The notes: a model not told the origin generated them from the letters alone. A stretch of DNA of 64,000 nt from Prescottella agglutinans (GCF_004011865.1 NZ_RKLP01000009.1:186001-250000), one strand, 5' to 3'. Positions 8,198 through 17,064 are shown, counted from the stretch's first letter. Translations and numbers: made by a program.

Positions 8198-9288
8198 GAC
8201 TGGGCCTCCTCACGGTTCAGGCTGTCGAGGTACGTGCGGTAGGTGGCGCGTTCCTCGTCGATCAGGGGATGGGCGGTGGCGTAGACGTGCTCGAACAACT
8301 CGTCCGGGCCGGGATCCGCGGCCTCGAGGGCGCCGGCGCGCAGGCGGGCCGCGACCTCGTCGGCGCGGGCGGTGACCCGGGCGTCGAAGGCGTCGTCGAG
8401 CAGCCCCTCGCGGTCGAGGAGTCGGCGCATCCGGTCGATCGGGTCGCGGGCCCGCCACACCTCGTTCTCGGCCGCCGCCCGGTACCGGGTGGGATCGTCC
8501 GCCGTGGTGTGCGGGCCCATCCGGTACGTGATCGCCTCGACGAACGACGGACCGGCGCCCTCGCGCACGCGCTGCGCGGCCTGCCGGGTCACCGCCAGCA
8601 CCGCGAGGACGTCGTTGCCGTCGACCTGCACGGCCGGCATGCCGTAGCCGGCGGCGCGCAGCGCGATCGGGTTCGGGCTCTGCAGCTGCACGGGTTCGCT
8701 GATGGCCCACTGGTTGTTCTGGCAGAAGAAGAGGACCGGCGCGTTGAAGCTCATCGCGAAGCCGAGCGCCTCGGCGATGTCGCCCTGGCTGGTCGCGCCG
8801 TCGCCGAAGTACACGACGGTGGCGATCTCGGCGCCGTCGAGGTGCGCGCCCAGGGCGTACCCGGTCGCGTGCAGCCCCTGCGATCCCACGACGATCGCCG
8901 GATTGGTCATGTTGACCGTCGCCGGATCCCAGCCCGAGTACGCGCAGCCTCGCCACATCCGCGTCATCACGGCCGGGTCGACGCCGCGACAGTAGGCGAC
9001 GGCATGCTCGCGGTAGCTGGTGAATATGTAGTCGTCGGGGTTCAGTGCGTGCACCGAGCCCACCTGCGCGGCCTCCTGCCCGAGCAGCGGCGCCCAGATG
9101 CCCAGCTGCCCCTGCCGCTGCAGGTGTGTTGCCTCGGTGTCGATGCGCCGCGCAACCACCATGTCCTCGTACAGGTCCCGGAGTTCGTCGGGACCCACGT
9201 CGGACACGAGCGCGGCGTAGTCGGGTCGGTGAACGCGCCGTCCGTCGGGTTGGACGAGCTGCACCGGAAAGTCGATCCTGTCGGCCAT
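8194..9288 (-). CDS. bkdA: Branched-chain 2-oxoacid dehydrogenase E1 alpha
   Basis: A 364-residue E1 alpha subunit. The thiamine-diphosphate motif runs from GDG at 162 to NN at 191-192. SYREH and GSQGLH are typical of the BCKDH/PDH alpha family. The start is ATG at 9288, preceded by GAGGTGA at good spacing. A longer frame upstream lacks support. First gene of the bkd operon and divergent from an Lrp/AsnC regulator, the usual type of control for amino-acid catabolism. Confidence 0.95.
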   Translation of the reverse strand: MADRIDFPVQLVQPDGRRVHRPDYAALVSDVGPDELRDLYEDMVVARRIDTEATHLQRQGQLGIWAPLLGQEAAQVGSVHALNPDDYIFTSYREHAVAYCRGVDPAVMTRMWRGCAYSGWDPATVNMTNPAIVVGSQGLHATGYALGAHLDGAEIATVVYFGDGATSQGDIAEALGFAMSFNAPVLFFCQNNQWAISEPVQLQSPNPIALRAAGYGMPAVQVDGNDVLAVLAVTRQAAQRVREGAGPSFVEAITYRMGPHTTADDPTRYRAAAENEVWRARDPIDRMRRLLDREGLLDDAFDARVTARADEVAARLRAGALEAADPGPDELFEHVYATAHPLIDEERATYRTYLDSLNREEAQS

Positions 9289-9373
9289 CGGGGTCACCTC
9301 GCTGGCTCTGGATCCGACGGTGCCTCGTGAGCGATCGCCGGATCGTCTGTGCTCTACCTCATAGCATCCGCCC

Positions 9374-9390
9374 TTTCGCGATCTGCGCAA
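9374..9390. promoter_or_regulatory. Candidate Lrp/AsnC site 1 (bkd side)
   Basis: TTTCGC-GATCT-GCGCAA is a near-palindrome with one arm mismatch. It shares the CCTTTCGCG word with a second site 61 bp away. It lies in the divergent bkdA/regulator gap. Inferred operator. Confidence 0.35.
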
Positions 9391-9434
9391 GTGTCATCGT
9401 CACGATTCAGCACAGTGCACGGTTGGGAAGTGCC

Positions 9435-9455
9435 TTTCGCGGGCATACTGCGAAA
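9435..9455. promoter_or_regulatory. Candidate Lrp/AsnC site 2 (autoregulatory)
   Basis: TTTCGC-N9-GCGAAA is a perfect six-base inverted repeat that ends one base before the regulator ATG. Its position suggests direct autorepression of a nearly leaderless transcript. Confidence 0.45.
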
Positions 9456-9456
9456 T

Positions 9457-9927
9457 ATGACCACTCTCGACGCCACCGACGCCCGGCTCCTGCTCGAGTT
9501 GGCCCGCAACCTGAGGGCGACCGGTGTGGAGCTCGCCCAGCGACTCGGCCTGTCGCGCAACACCGTCCAGGCCCGCCTGTCCCGGTGGGAGGGGTCCGGG
9601 GCCCTCGGCGGCTTCGACCGACTGGTCGACCCGCGGGCGCTCGGCTACCCGCTCGCGGCCTTCGTCGCCACCCGGGTGGACCAGCATCAACTCGACGACG
9701 TCGTCGACGCGCTGGCCGACATCCCCGAGGTCGTCGAGGTCTACGGCATGACCGGACTGACCGACCTGTCCGTGAAGGTGGTGGCGACCGACGCGGACGA
9801 CCTGTACCGGCTGGCCGGGCAGATCCTCAAGATCCCCGGCGTGGAGCGCACCAACATGGCGCTGGTGATGCGGGAACTGGTCGGGCCGCGCACCGCGCCG
9901 CTGCTCGAGCGCACGGCCCGGCAGTGA
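9457..9927 (+). CDS. Lrp/AsnC family transcriptional regulator
   Basis: A 156-residue protein with an N-terminal winged helix-turn-helix (residues 5-50, GVELAQRLGLSRNTVQARL) and a C-terminal RAM-type ligand-binding domain (from about 65). It is divergent from the bkd operon and probably controls it, sensing an amino acid or 2-oxoacid. ATG 9457 was chosen because the HTH begins normally from it. There is no Shine-Dalgarno sequence, so the transcript may be leaderless. GTG at 9430 is an in-frame alternative, but it would run through the inverted repeat. Confidence 0.9.
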   Translation: MTTLDATDARLLLELARNLRATGVELAQRLGLSRNTVQARLSRWEGSGALGGFDRLVDPRALGYPLAAFVATRVDQHQLDDVVDALADIPEVVEVYGMTGLTDLSVKVVATDADDLYRLAGQILKIPGVERTNMALVMRELVGPRTAPLLERTARQ

Positions 9928-10078
9928 ACAGTGAGCGCTCCGTAATACCCGCGTCACGGGCTGCGGGACGCTAGCATCTGCGGACGGGCGTCGCGGGGGC
10001 GCCGGATCGAAACACGCAGAGCAGTCGTTTTTCACCATCCGGAAGTACGCACGAGGCACGGCAGGGGAGTGATGCGAA

Positions 10079-11122
10079 ATGGGCGTTGTGGGCCTGGACG
10101 AGGATGCCGTCTCGACGTGGATCACCGGACTCGGTGTCGGCGCGCTGGCGCCGCTGTCGTTCGAGCGGATCGGCGCCGGACAGTCGAATCTCACTTTTGC
10201 AGTGCGTGATTCGGGTGGCGGGCGGTGGGTGCTGCGCCGGCCGCCCCTGGGTCGTCTGCTCGCATCGGCGCACGACGTCGAGCGGGAGCATCGAATCCTG
10301 TCTGCGCTGCAGGGAACTGGTGTGCCGGTTCCGAAGATGCTCGGTCTCACAAAGGATCCGGCGATCACCGACGCGCCGCTCGTGCTCATGAGCTACGTCG
10401 ACGGCGTCATCATCGACGACGTCGTCGTCGAGGGTGAAGGGGAGGTCGGGCGGCTCACGCCCGAGCGTCGCCGCGCGATCGGACTGTCGCTGCCCAAGGC
10501 GCTGGCGAGCATCCACCGCGTGGATCTCGAGATGGCCGGCCTGCTCGACCTGGCCAGCGCCAAGCCGTACGCCGCACGTCAGCTCAAGCGGTGGTCCGCG
10601 CAGTGGGAGCAGTCCAAGACGCACGATGTGCCCGAGATCGAATCGCTCGCCGAGCGACTGTCGCGGAACATCCCGATGCAGACCGAAACCACGCTGGTGC
10701 ACGGCGATTTCCATCTCAGCAACGTCATCACCTCGCCCGACGACGGCCGGGTGGTCGCGGTGCTGGACTGGGAGTTGTGCACGCTCGGTGATCCGCTCGC
10801 CGACCTCGGGGGGCTGCTCGCATACTGGCCGCAACGCAGCGACGGACCGTCCGGGCTGCTCATGGCGTCGACCCTCGACGGCTTCCCGACCCGGGACGAG
10901 TTGGTCGACGTGTACGTGCACGAGACCAAGCGCGACGTGTCCGACGTCGGCTTCTGGCACGTCCTGGCTTTGTGGAAGCTCGCGATCATCGCCGAGGGGG
11001 TTCTCCGCCGCACCATCGACGATCCCCGGAACCGGGCCGAGGGGGGCGGTCCGACGGCCGAGTTCATCGACAGCATCGTTCATCGGGCGGTCGCGACGGC
11101 CGACGCGGTCGGTCTGGACTGA
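10079..11122 (+). CDS. Phosphotransferase family protein (APH/ACAD10-like)
   Basis: A 347-residue member of the aminoglycoside-phosphotransferase fold, in the branch found next to acyl-CoA metabolism genes and fused to the acyl-CoA dehydrogenase ACAD10 in animals. The catalytic loop HGDFHLSN is near residue 207 and the metal-binding LDWELCTLGDPLADLG near 226. The N-terminal lobe has the nucleotide-binding GAGQSNLTF. The physiological substrate is unknown; antibiotic inactivation is unlikely given the family. Monocistronic by spacing. Confidence 0.88.
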   Translation: MGVVGLDEDAVSTWITGLGVGALAPLSFERIGAGQSNLTFAVRDSGGGRWVLRRPPLGRLLASAHDVEREHRILSALQGTGVPVPKMLGLTKDPAITDAPLVLMSYVDGVIIDDVVVEGEGEVGRLTPERRRAIGLSLPKALASIHRVDLEMAGLLDLASAKPYAARQLKRWSAQWEQSKTHDVPEIESLAERLSRNIPMQTETTLVHGDFHLSNVITSPDDGRVVAVLDWELCTLGDPLADLGGLLAYWPQRSDGPSGLLMASTLDGFPTRDELVDVYVHETKRDVSDVGFWHVLALWKLAIIAEGVLRRTIDDPRNRAEGGGPTAEFIDSIVHRAVATADAVGLD

Positions 11123-11130
11123 TCGCGCTG

Positions 11131-11298
11131 GGCGGGTGCCCACTCCATCTGTGGTGCGCGGCCCATGCCGCATTCGCCGGCCTCCTGGCGCAGGCCGTCG
11201 GGGAAGACTAGTTGGCCGACGCCCTCGCCTCGATTCGCCGACTGTCGGCCGCCCTCGACCGGTTGGCCGACGACGACGCATCGGGCAACCCTCACTGA
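11131..11298 (+). pseudogene. Possible remnant of a small protein, interrupted by an in-frame TAG
   Basis: Two stretches in the same frame look coding by codon use and composition: GCPLHLWCAAHAAFAG up to 11208, and after a TAG at 11209-11211, LADALASIRRLSAALDRL up to the TGA at 11298. Both have a strongly GC-rich third position, and the second is a plausible amphipathic helix. No start codon is visible in the frame. The family is not recognised. This may be a chance open frame. Confidence 0.2.
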
Positions 11299-11340
11299 CG
11301 GGACCCGCACGGCGGCAACCGAACTCGCCGGGGCGTGGCG

Positions 11341-11799
11341 TCAGTCGTCGGAGACGGCCAGCAGGCTTGCGGCGCTGCGGATCTCGGGCGGAATCGGTAC
11401 CGGTCGGCGGGTGTCGGGGTCGACGTACACGTGGACGAGCCGTCCGGTGGCGGCCAGGTCCAGGACGTCGTCGGGGTCTTCCCGGAAGATCGCCAGCGCG
11501 AAGACGATGCTGCTCGTTCCGAGGTGCTCGACGGACAGGCCCACGTGCAACTGGTCGGGGAACGACAGTTCGCGCACGAACCGGCACGACGCCTCGGCGA
11601 CGATGCCGATCGCGGACAGCTCGCGGATGTCGAGTCCGGTGCTGGCCATGAGCCATCCGTTGACCGCGGTGTCGAAGTACGAGTAGTAGGTGACGTTGTC
11701 GACGTGCCCGTAGTGGTCGTTGTCGGCCCAACGGGTCGGCACCGGCCACAGGGCGGGATACGCTTCGGCGCGCGGTTCGGGCTCGTCGCGGGCTGCCAT
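11341..11799 (-). CDS. Acyl-CoA thioesterase, 4HBT hotdog family
   Basis: A 152-residue single-hotdog thioesterase of the 4-hydroxybenzoyl-CoA thioesterase/YbgC type. The segment PTRWADNDHYGHVDNVTYYSYFDTAV contains the usual catalytic Asp (WADNDHYGHVDN) near residues 24-35. It would hydrolyse an acyl-CoA to acid plus CoA. Start is ATG 11799 with GAGGGG upstream at slightly long spacing. The DUF6328 and AroE-like genes lie upstream on the same strand and may be co-transcribed. Confidence 0.9.
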   Translation of the reverse strand: MAARDEPEPRAEAYPALWPVPTRWADNDHYGHVDNVTYYSYFDTAVNGWLMASTGLDIRELSAIGIVAEASCRFVRELSFPDQLHVGLSVEHLGTSSIVFALAIFREDPDDVLDLAATGRLVHVYVDPDTRRPVPIPPEIRSAASLLAVSDD

Positions 11800-11828
11800 G
11801 GGATCAGACGATATCCCCTCGTGTTCGG

Positions 11829-12311
11829 TCAGCGCAGCTGGTCGTCGCGGCGCAGCAGGGAGGGGACGACGAACCACAGCGCGACGAAGAACAATGCGGT
11901 GATTGCCCCGATGAGCTTCGCGGCCCAGCCGCCGACGGCGATCTCCGCGACGATGAGCACCGTCCCGACCATCGCCGCGGCGAGGAATCCGGAGCCCGCG
12001 AGCGCGCATCGGTTCGCCTGGCGCAGGATGTCCGCGCGCCGACGGTGCCGGAACAGGATCCGGTGCCACACCGCGGGCGCGATCAGCAGGGCCGACGACG
12101 CCGCGGCGCACAGCACCGTGATCAAGTGCAGTGTGCGCACGTAGACCGACTGCTCCTCGTACACCGTGGTGAAGACGACTGCGAGCAGGAAGGCGAACAG
12201 GATCTGCACGCCCGCCTGCTCCACCCGCAGCTCCTGCAGGAGTTCGCTGAAGTTGCGGGCGAGGCGCGTGCTCGGCGATTCGCTGGGGTCGTTCGGCGGG
12301 AGATCGGCCAA
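11829..12311 (-). CDS. DUF6328 family membrane protein
   Basis: A 160-residue protein with a short hydrophilic N-terminus and four predicted transmembrane helices (around residues 36-52, 62-80, 100-125 and 128-150). The segments NFSELLQELRVEQAGVQILF and WHRILFRHRRR are characteristic of the DUF6328 family of actinobacteria. Function unknown. It starts 9 bp after the AroE-like gene. Confidence 0.85.
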   Translation of the reverse strand: MADLPPNDPSESPSTRLARNFSELLQELRVEQAGVQILFAFLLAVVFTTVYEEQSVYVRTLHLITVLCAAASSALLIAPAVWHRILFRHRRRADILRQANRCALAGSGFLAAAMVGTVLIVAEIAVGGWAAKLIGAITALFFVALWFVVPSLLRRDDQLR

Positions 12312-12320
12312 CAGGGCCTC

Positions 12321-13151
12321 CTAGGACCTCGAGAACTCGGACGCCCGCCGGACCTGGTCGTCGGTGGGCCGGACCCCGGTGTAGAGGGCGAACTGTTCGG
12401 CCGCCTGCAGCGCGATCACCTCGGCGCCGGTGATCACGGTCTTGCCTGCCGCGGTGGCGGCACGGATCAGTGGGGTGTCGGGCGGCATCGCGACCACGTC
12501 GAAGACGGCCTCGGCCGCACGGATCGCATCCTCGGGGAACGGCAGCGCGTCGGCGTCCGGGCCGCCGGCCATGCCGATCGGGGTTGCGTTGACGAGGAGT
12601 TGCGGGTGGGCCTCGCCGAGTACGGGCCGCCACTCGAAGCCGTACGTCTGGGCCAGTGCCGGTCCCGTCTCACCGTTGCGCGCGACGACGGTGACGGTGC
12701 GGAAACCGCTGTCCCGCAACGCGGCGACGACGGCCTTCGCCATGCCGCCGCTGCCGGCGACCGCGACGGTCCGGTCGGGATCGAGTTGTGCACGATGAAG
12801 TAGGTCCGCCACCGCCTGGTAGTCGGTGTTGTACGCGTGCAGTTCGCCGTCCTCGTTGACGATCGTGTTCACCGAGTCGATCGCCGACGCCGACGGGTGC
12901 ACCACGTCGACGTGCTCGATGCACGCCTCCTTGAACGGCATCGACACCCCGCACCCGCGGATGCCGAGAGCGCGGATCCCTGCGATGGCCGACGGCAGGT
13001 CGGTGGTGGTGAACGCCTTGTAGACGAAGTCGAGACCGAGCTCGTCGTACAGGAAGTTGTGGAATCGGGTTCCGATGTTGCTGGGCCGGCCCGACAGCGA
13101 CATGCACAGTCGGGTGTCCTTGGTGATGTTGTCGGTGATGGTGCGGCTCAC
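12321..13151 (-). CDS. Shikimate 5-dehydrogenase family protein (AroE-like)
   Basis: A 276-residue AroE-fold oxidoreductase that would interconvert a shikimate- or quinate-like cyclohexene alcohol and its ketone with NAD(P). LSGRPSNIGTRFHNFLYDELG replaces the canonical SxS substrate motif region, as in the HI0607-type subgroup. MPFKE carries the catalytic lysine, NTDY the conserved Asp, and VAGSGGMAKAVV is the dinucleotide loop. A hairpin separates it from the binding-protein gene upstream, so it is probably a separate transcript. The divergent subgroup makes a housekeeping AroE role uncertain. Confidence 0.85.
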   Translation of the reverse strand: MSRTITDNITKDTRLCMSLSGRPSNIGTRFHNFLYDELGLDFVYKAFTTTDLPSAIAGIRALGIRGCGVSMPFKEACIEHVDVVHPSASAIDSVNTIVNEDGELHAYNTDYQAVADLLHRAQLDPDRTVAVAGSGGMAKAVVAALRDSGFRTVTVVARNGETGPALAQTYGFEWRPVLGEAHPQLLVNATPIGMAGGPDADALPFPEDAIRAAEAVFDVVAMPPDTPLIRAATAAGKTVITGAEVIALQAAEQFALYTGVRPTDDQVRRASEFSRS

Positions 13152-13166
13152 CCGTCCACGCTAACC

Positions 13167-13215
13167 GGCGTCCGCCGCTCGTGTCGGCGACTCGTCACCG
13201 ACACGAGCGGACGCC
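13167..13215 (-). terminator. Long hairpin after the left ABC binding-protein gene
   Basis: The arms GGCGTCCGC...TCGTGTCGG and CCGACACGAGCGGACGCC pair over 18 bases with a three-base bulge, immediately after the stop of the binding-protein gene and before the AroE-like gene. Reads as an intrinsic terminator ending the AraC-controlled left operon. Confidence 0.6.
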
Positions 13216-13219
13216 ACTT

Positions 13220-14260
13220 CTATCGGGGATCGCCGCCCGCGCACGGTGCATAGGTCGAGCCGGCGAAGTCCGGTACATCCGGAGCGGGCGAGGAGACCAG
13301 GGGCGCCTGCGCTTCCCACGCGTCGGACTGAATCGTAGGCTCGATGTAGGCGTTCTTCAGCGTCGCCCAGGCTCTGGTGCCCCCCGAGGATGTGTCCCCG
13401 ATCAGCTCGGCGAGCCACTTGGCCATGGCCTCGTCATTCTGCGGATCCCGCGAGAAGTCGTAGGCATCCCACATGGCCTTGCAGTAACTCATGATGTCGT
13501 CGGGCCGCTGCTCGACGGCGTCGCACGAGGTGGTGTAGTACGCCTGGACCAGCGGCGAGAGCGCGTTGCCGTCCCGGCCGACGATGTCGGTCACGCGGAC
13601 GACGTCCGTCGGGGGCAGTTGCTCTTCCATCGTGGGCCCGTAGTACATGGCGTCGACCTGCTTGGCCTTGAACGCCTGGATCGCGGTCGCGGGCGCGCCG
13701 ACGGCCACGAACGTGACGTCCTTCGCGGGGTCCATTCCCGCCTGGCTCAGCAGCGCGGAAATCCACAGCTCGGTCCCCGATCCGCGAGCAATCACACCGA
13801 TTGTCTTGCCCTTCAGGCTCTGCATCGTCGTGTCGGGATCGGTGGGGTCACCCTTGATCTCCGTGCCCGGCTGCGCGATGACCTCCAGCGTGTTGCCGAC
13901 GGTGCCGCCCATCGCCTTCACGCAAGCGCCCTTGTCGATCGCGGGCCACATCAGCGCGGGCACCATGGTGTCCACCGCGATGTCGTTGGAGATCAGCGCG
14001 GTTGCAAGGCTGTTGGCGTTGTCCATGGTGACCAGTTCGACGTTGACGCCGCGCCGGTCGAAGAAGCCCTCGTTCTCGGCGACGTAGGTCATCAGGTCGG
14101 CGGGCACACCGCGCGCCAATCCGACCTTCAAGACGGCGCCCTCGCCGTCGGCCCCGGTGCTGGCCCCACCGGCACTGCCGCAAGCTCCCAGCATGAGTGT
14201 GGTGCCCGCTGCGGCGAGGAGCGCAATGGCGCTGCGCGTCCAGTTACGTTGACGACTCAT
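13220..14260 (-). CDS. ABC transporter substrate-binding lipoprotein (left paralogue)
   Basis: A 346-residue periplasmic-binding-protein-like lipoprotein with a signal peptide ending in the lipobox LGAC (Cys near 27). It belongs to the nitrate/sulfonate/taurine (NMT1/SsuA-like) group of extracytoplasmic solute receptors. It is a close paralogue of the protein at 18439-19464; bases 13543-13735 are identical over 193 bp to the inverse of 18949-19141. No permease or ATPase accompanies it, so it probably feeds the transporter encoded in the right operon. Last gene of the left operon, after the SDR and CMD genes. Ligand unknown. Confidence 0.9.
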   Translation of the reverse strand: MSRQRNWTRSAIALLAAAGTTLMLGACGSAGGASTGADGEGAVLKVGLARGVPADLMTYVAENEGFFDRRGVNVELVTMDNANSLATALISNDIAVDTMVPALMWPAIDKGACVKAMGGTVGNTLEVIAQPGTEIKGDPTDPDTTMQSLKGKTIGVIARGSGTELWISALLSQAGMDPAKDVTFVAVGAPATAIQAFKAKQVDAMYYGPTMEEQLPPTDVVRVTDIVGRDGNALSPLVQAYYTTSCDAVEQRPDDIMSYCKAMWDAYDFSRDPQNDEAMAKWLAELIGDTSSGGTRAWATLKNAYIEPTIQSDAWEAQAPLVSSPAPDVPDFAGSTYAPCAGGDPR

Positions 14261-14416
14261 CTGGCTTCCTCTTATCTCTGTACGGCTTCCCGGGGTGGGA
14301 ATCTTCGGCTTCGCTGCCGCGATCCACCAGGGAAATTTCGGCCAATGCCTGCGGACCGATCGTCAGACATCGGAGATGTGCAGGTATTGCGTTGTGTTGC
14401 GCGGGACGAACCGGCG

Positions 14417-15241
14417 CTAGATGACGACGCCGCCGTTGGCGCTGATCACCTGTCCCACGAGGTAGTGGTTCTCGGTCGCCAGGTACACCGCAAGCGAGGC
14501 GTACTCTTCCGGCCGGCCGAGACGGCCGACCGGGATCATCTGGTAGAGGTTCTGCTTCTGCTCCTCGCTTGCGTGCTCGAGATACTCCTCGAACGGAGGC
14601 GTCGAAACGCCGCCGCAGGCAATGGCGTTCACGTAGATGTTCGCGCCGGCAACGTCGAGCGCGACGGTCTTCGTCATGTTCGCGACCGCAGCCTTGCTGG
14701 CGGAGTATCCGGGACTGTGCATGCTGGCGGTGGAGATGCCGGCCACCGACGAGATGTTGATGATCCGGCCGTACTTCTGCGGCTCCATGTACTCGAGCGC
14801 CTCGTGGGTGCAGTAGAAGACACCATGGACGTTGACGTCCCACCAGCGCAGCCAGTCGTCGTCCGTCAGGCTGCTGGTCACGCCCACCGCCTGCCGGGGC
14901 ATCGGGGTGGTGACGTAGGCGTAGTGCTTGTTCCGGCGGATCTCGTCTTCCGGGGTGGTCGGCACCTTGGCCGCGTTGTTGACCAGGATGTGCACGGTGC
15001 CGAATCTCTCGGCCGCCGCCGCGAACATGTCCGCCACGTCGGCCCGCGAGGAAACGTCGCAGCGGACGGCAAGACACTCACGCCCCAGCGCCTCGATCTC
15101 CGCCGACACGTCCTCGAGCTTGTCCGCCTGGATGTCGCAGAGGACGAGCTTGGCGCCCTCCTCGGCCATCGCGAGGGCGATGGACCTACCCAGACCCTGA
15201 CCCGAGCCCGTGACGACGGCCACCTTGTCGAGAAGTCGCAT
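14417..15241 (-). CDS. SDR family oxidoreductase
   Basis: A 274-residue short-chain dehydrogenase/reductase. The dinucleotide motif TGSGQGLG lies at residues 11-18, NNAA near 87, the catalytic Ser in NISSVAG, and the Tyr-Lys pair in YSASK. The segment around residues 115-135 is longer than usual. Second gene of the left operon, downstream of the CMD-family gene and upstream of the binding protein. The substrate is presumably the compound imported by the neighbouring transporter or a derivative of it; this is inference. SD AAGGGGC precedes the ATG. Confidence 0.9.
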   Translation of the reverse strand: MRLLDKVAVVTGSGQGLGRSIALAMAEEGAKLVLCDIQADKLEDVSAEIEALGRECLAVRCDVSSRADVADMFAAAAERFGTVHILVNNAAKVPTTPEDEIRRNKHYAYVTTPMPRQAVGVTSSLTDDDWLRWWDVNVHGVFYCTHEALEYMEPQKYGRIINISSVAGISTASMHSPGYSASKAAVANMTKTVALDVAGANIYVNAIACGGVSTPPFEEYLEHASEEQKQNLYQMIPVGRLGRPEEYASLAVYLATENHYLVGQVISANGGVVI

Positions 15242-15329
15242 TGAAAGCCCCTTCCTGCTTGCTGCGGTAGGTAACTTGGCTGAAGAGTCGAAGTCGCCCG
15301 TCGCGGACGCTCTTCGGCTTCGGATCGGA

Positions 15330-15716
15330 TCAGCCTTCGGGCTGCTGCTGCCGGCGCGCGGCCATCTCCTCCACCAGGATGGGGACGCCGAGGTTGCAGG
15401 AGTGGATGCCCACGATCGTCGCGAGCTTGAGAACCTCGAGGATCTCCTCGGGGGTCACGCCCATGTCCAATGCGGCCTGGATATGACGCCTCGTGCCGGG
15501 CGCGTACATGTGGGTCGCCGACGCGTCGACGGCGATGCACAGCAACTGCACGACCTTCGGTGGGATCAGGCCGCTCTGGAACGGCTGCATCGCCATCTTC
15601 ATGTACAGCTCGGTCCACTCGGGGTCCATCTCGTACAGCCCGTCCCACAGCTCGTTCCAGCCGCCCCCGGCCTTCATGCCCTCGACAACCGGGTATGCGC
15701 TGTCCGTTCGAGTCAT
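15330..15716 (-). CDS. Carboxymuconolactone decarboxylase (CMD) family protein
   Basis: A 128-residue AhpD/CMD-fold protein. The core (LLCIAVDASATHMYAPGTRRHIQAALDMGVTPEEILEVL) has the family helix pair with His residues. The CxxC of AhpD-type peroxidases is absent, and HMYAPGTRRH takes the place of that motif, so a lyase/decarboxylase or structural role is more likely than redox. Start ATG 15716 has AGGAGGACAC upstream. First gene of the left AraC-controlled operon, with an untranslated leader of about 170 nt. Confidence 0.88.
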   Translation of the reverse strand: MTRTDSAYPVVEGMKAGGGWNELWDGLYEMDPEWTELYMKMAMQPFQSGLIPPKVVQLLCIAVDASATHMYAPGTRRHIQAALDMGVTPEEILEVLKLATIVGIHSCNLGVPILVEEMAARRQQQPEG

Positions 15717-15878
15717 CGTGTCCTCCTGTCGGCCGGAGTCGGCCGGGTTTTGGTGTCTGCCGGAAATCGGCGAATCAGATGTCGGGCGCCGGGCGGGTTC
15801 GCGCTCGAGAGTTGTGCCCGTGGCTGTCATCGGCACCGCGTCGACGAACCATCGGGTCGACATCGCACGCGGCGACCG

Positions 15879-15950
15879 AGTGACGGGGATCACGATATCC
15901 CGAGGATCGAACCGTAACTTGACGGTTCGGGTCGCCGAATTTGACTATTG
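15879..15950 (-). promoter_or_regulatory. AraC-type promoter/operator, left copy
   Basis: A 72-bp element nearly duplicated, in inverted orientation, at 17106-17179. It holds two direct TTGAC half-sites at 15919 and 15941 (22 bp apart, two helical turns) on the plus strand. Reading leftward, a -10-like TATCGT occupies 15892-15897. The half-sites abut the expected -35 position, as for a class II AraC activator. The same half-sites overlap the likely promoter of the araC-type gene that begins at 15967, which suggests autoregulation. Confidence 0.65.
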
Positions 15951-15966
15951 GGGCTAGCTTTCTCGG

Positions 15967-17064
15967 ATGCTGATGCTCAGAAGTGCCGTGCTGAACGGCT
16001 ATGTCGACGTGGCGGAGTCGGTGGGCTTGAACCCCCATCCGCTGATGCGAGTGGTCGGGATCGACCCGGGAGCCTTTGCTGCCACCACCGGGTGGATCTC
16101 GGCCCACTCGGTCGACCGCCTGCTGGAGATCTCCGCGACTCAGTCGGGCTGCGCGGATTTCGCCATCAGGATGTCCGGCGACCGTGGACTGTCCGCTCTC
16201 GGCCCGGTCGGGCTCGTCGCCCGCGAGGAGCCCGACGTCCGTGGCGCGTTGGGCATCGTCCTGCGTCACCTGAACCTGCACAACGAGGCCATCGCATTGA
16301 GCCTGACCGAGGCCAGAGGCCTGGCGACCTTCCACGTGCAGTCCGCCGCCGGGATCACCCTGGGTCGCCAGTCCATCGAGTTGGTGGTCGCTTCCGTCTT
16401 TCGGATCCTCGCGGATCTACTCCCCGAGGACTGGCGGCCGGTGGCCACCTGTTTCGCGCACGAGGCGCCGCCGGACATCGCGCTGCATCACCAGGTGTTC
16501 GATGCGACCGTGGTCTTCGGGCAGGAAATCGACGGAATCATCATCCCGTCCAGCGACCTCGACACGCCGAACCCGCTGTCGAACCCGCTGCTGCGCCCGT
16601 TCGTCCAGGAGTACCTCGGGCTGTTGGCCCCGGCCACCGGCACCTCGCTGTCGTTCCAGGTTCGCGATCTGATTGCCACACTCTTGCCCACCGAGAGTTG
16701 CTCGGCCTCGAGGATTGCTCGCAGCTTGGGCATGGACCGGCGGACGCTGCACCGGCATCTGGCGATCTCGGGCGACTCGTATTCCTCGATTCTGGACGCC
16801 GTGCGCAGGGAGCATGCCCAACTCGCGATCGAGCGCGGGGACGGCTCTCTCACCGAGCTCGCCGCGGAGTTGGGGTTCTCGGAGCTGAGCGCGTTCTCGA
16901 GGTGGTTCCGGCAGCGGTTCGGTGTCAGTCCACGTGCCTGGGCGAAGAAGTTCGCCGCCGATACCTCGACGGTGCCGAGCGGGTGGAGGCCCCCGCCGAA
17001 ACCGCCGGTTCCGCTGGGAGGTTCGGCGCCGAAGTCCGGGTCCGGCGCGAGGCCACCGGCCTGA
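15967..17064 (+). CDS. AraC family transcriptional regulator
   Basis: A 365-residue regulator with an N-terminal ligand-binding domain of the PF12625 type (residues 15-200, including SAAGITLGRQSIELVV). The C-terminal AraC double helix-turn-helix occupies about 235-335 and includes SASRIARSLGMDRRTLHRHL and ELAAELGFSELSAFSRWFR. It lies between two outward operons with duplicated promoter elements at both ends of its gene, and almost certainly controls both. The leader is very short. A proline-rich tail follows the HTH domain. Confidence 0.92.
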   Translation: MLMLRSAVLNGYVDVAESVGLNPHPLMRVVGIDPGAFAATTGWISAHSVDRLLEISATQSGCADFAIRMSGDRGLSALGPVGLVAREEPDVRGALGIVLRHLNLHNEAIALSLTEARGLATFHVQSAAGITLGRQSIELVVASVFRILADLLPEDWRPVATCFAHEAPPDIALHHQVFDATVVFGQEIDGIIIPSSDLDTPNPLSNPLLRPFVQEYLGLLAPATGTSLSFQVRDLIATLLPTESCSASRIARSLGMDRRTLHRHLAISGDSYSSILDAVRREHAQLAIERGDGSLTELAAELGFSELSAFSRWFRQRFGVSPRAWAKKFAADTSTVPSGWRPPPKPPVPLGGSAPKSGSGARPPA

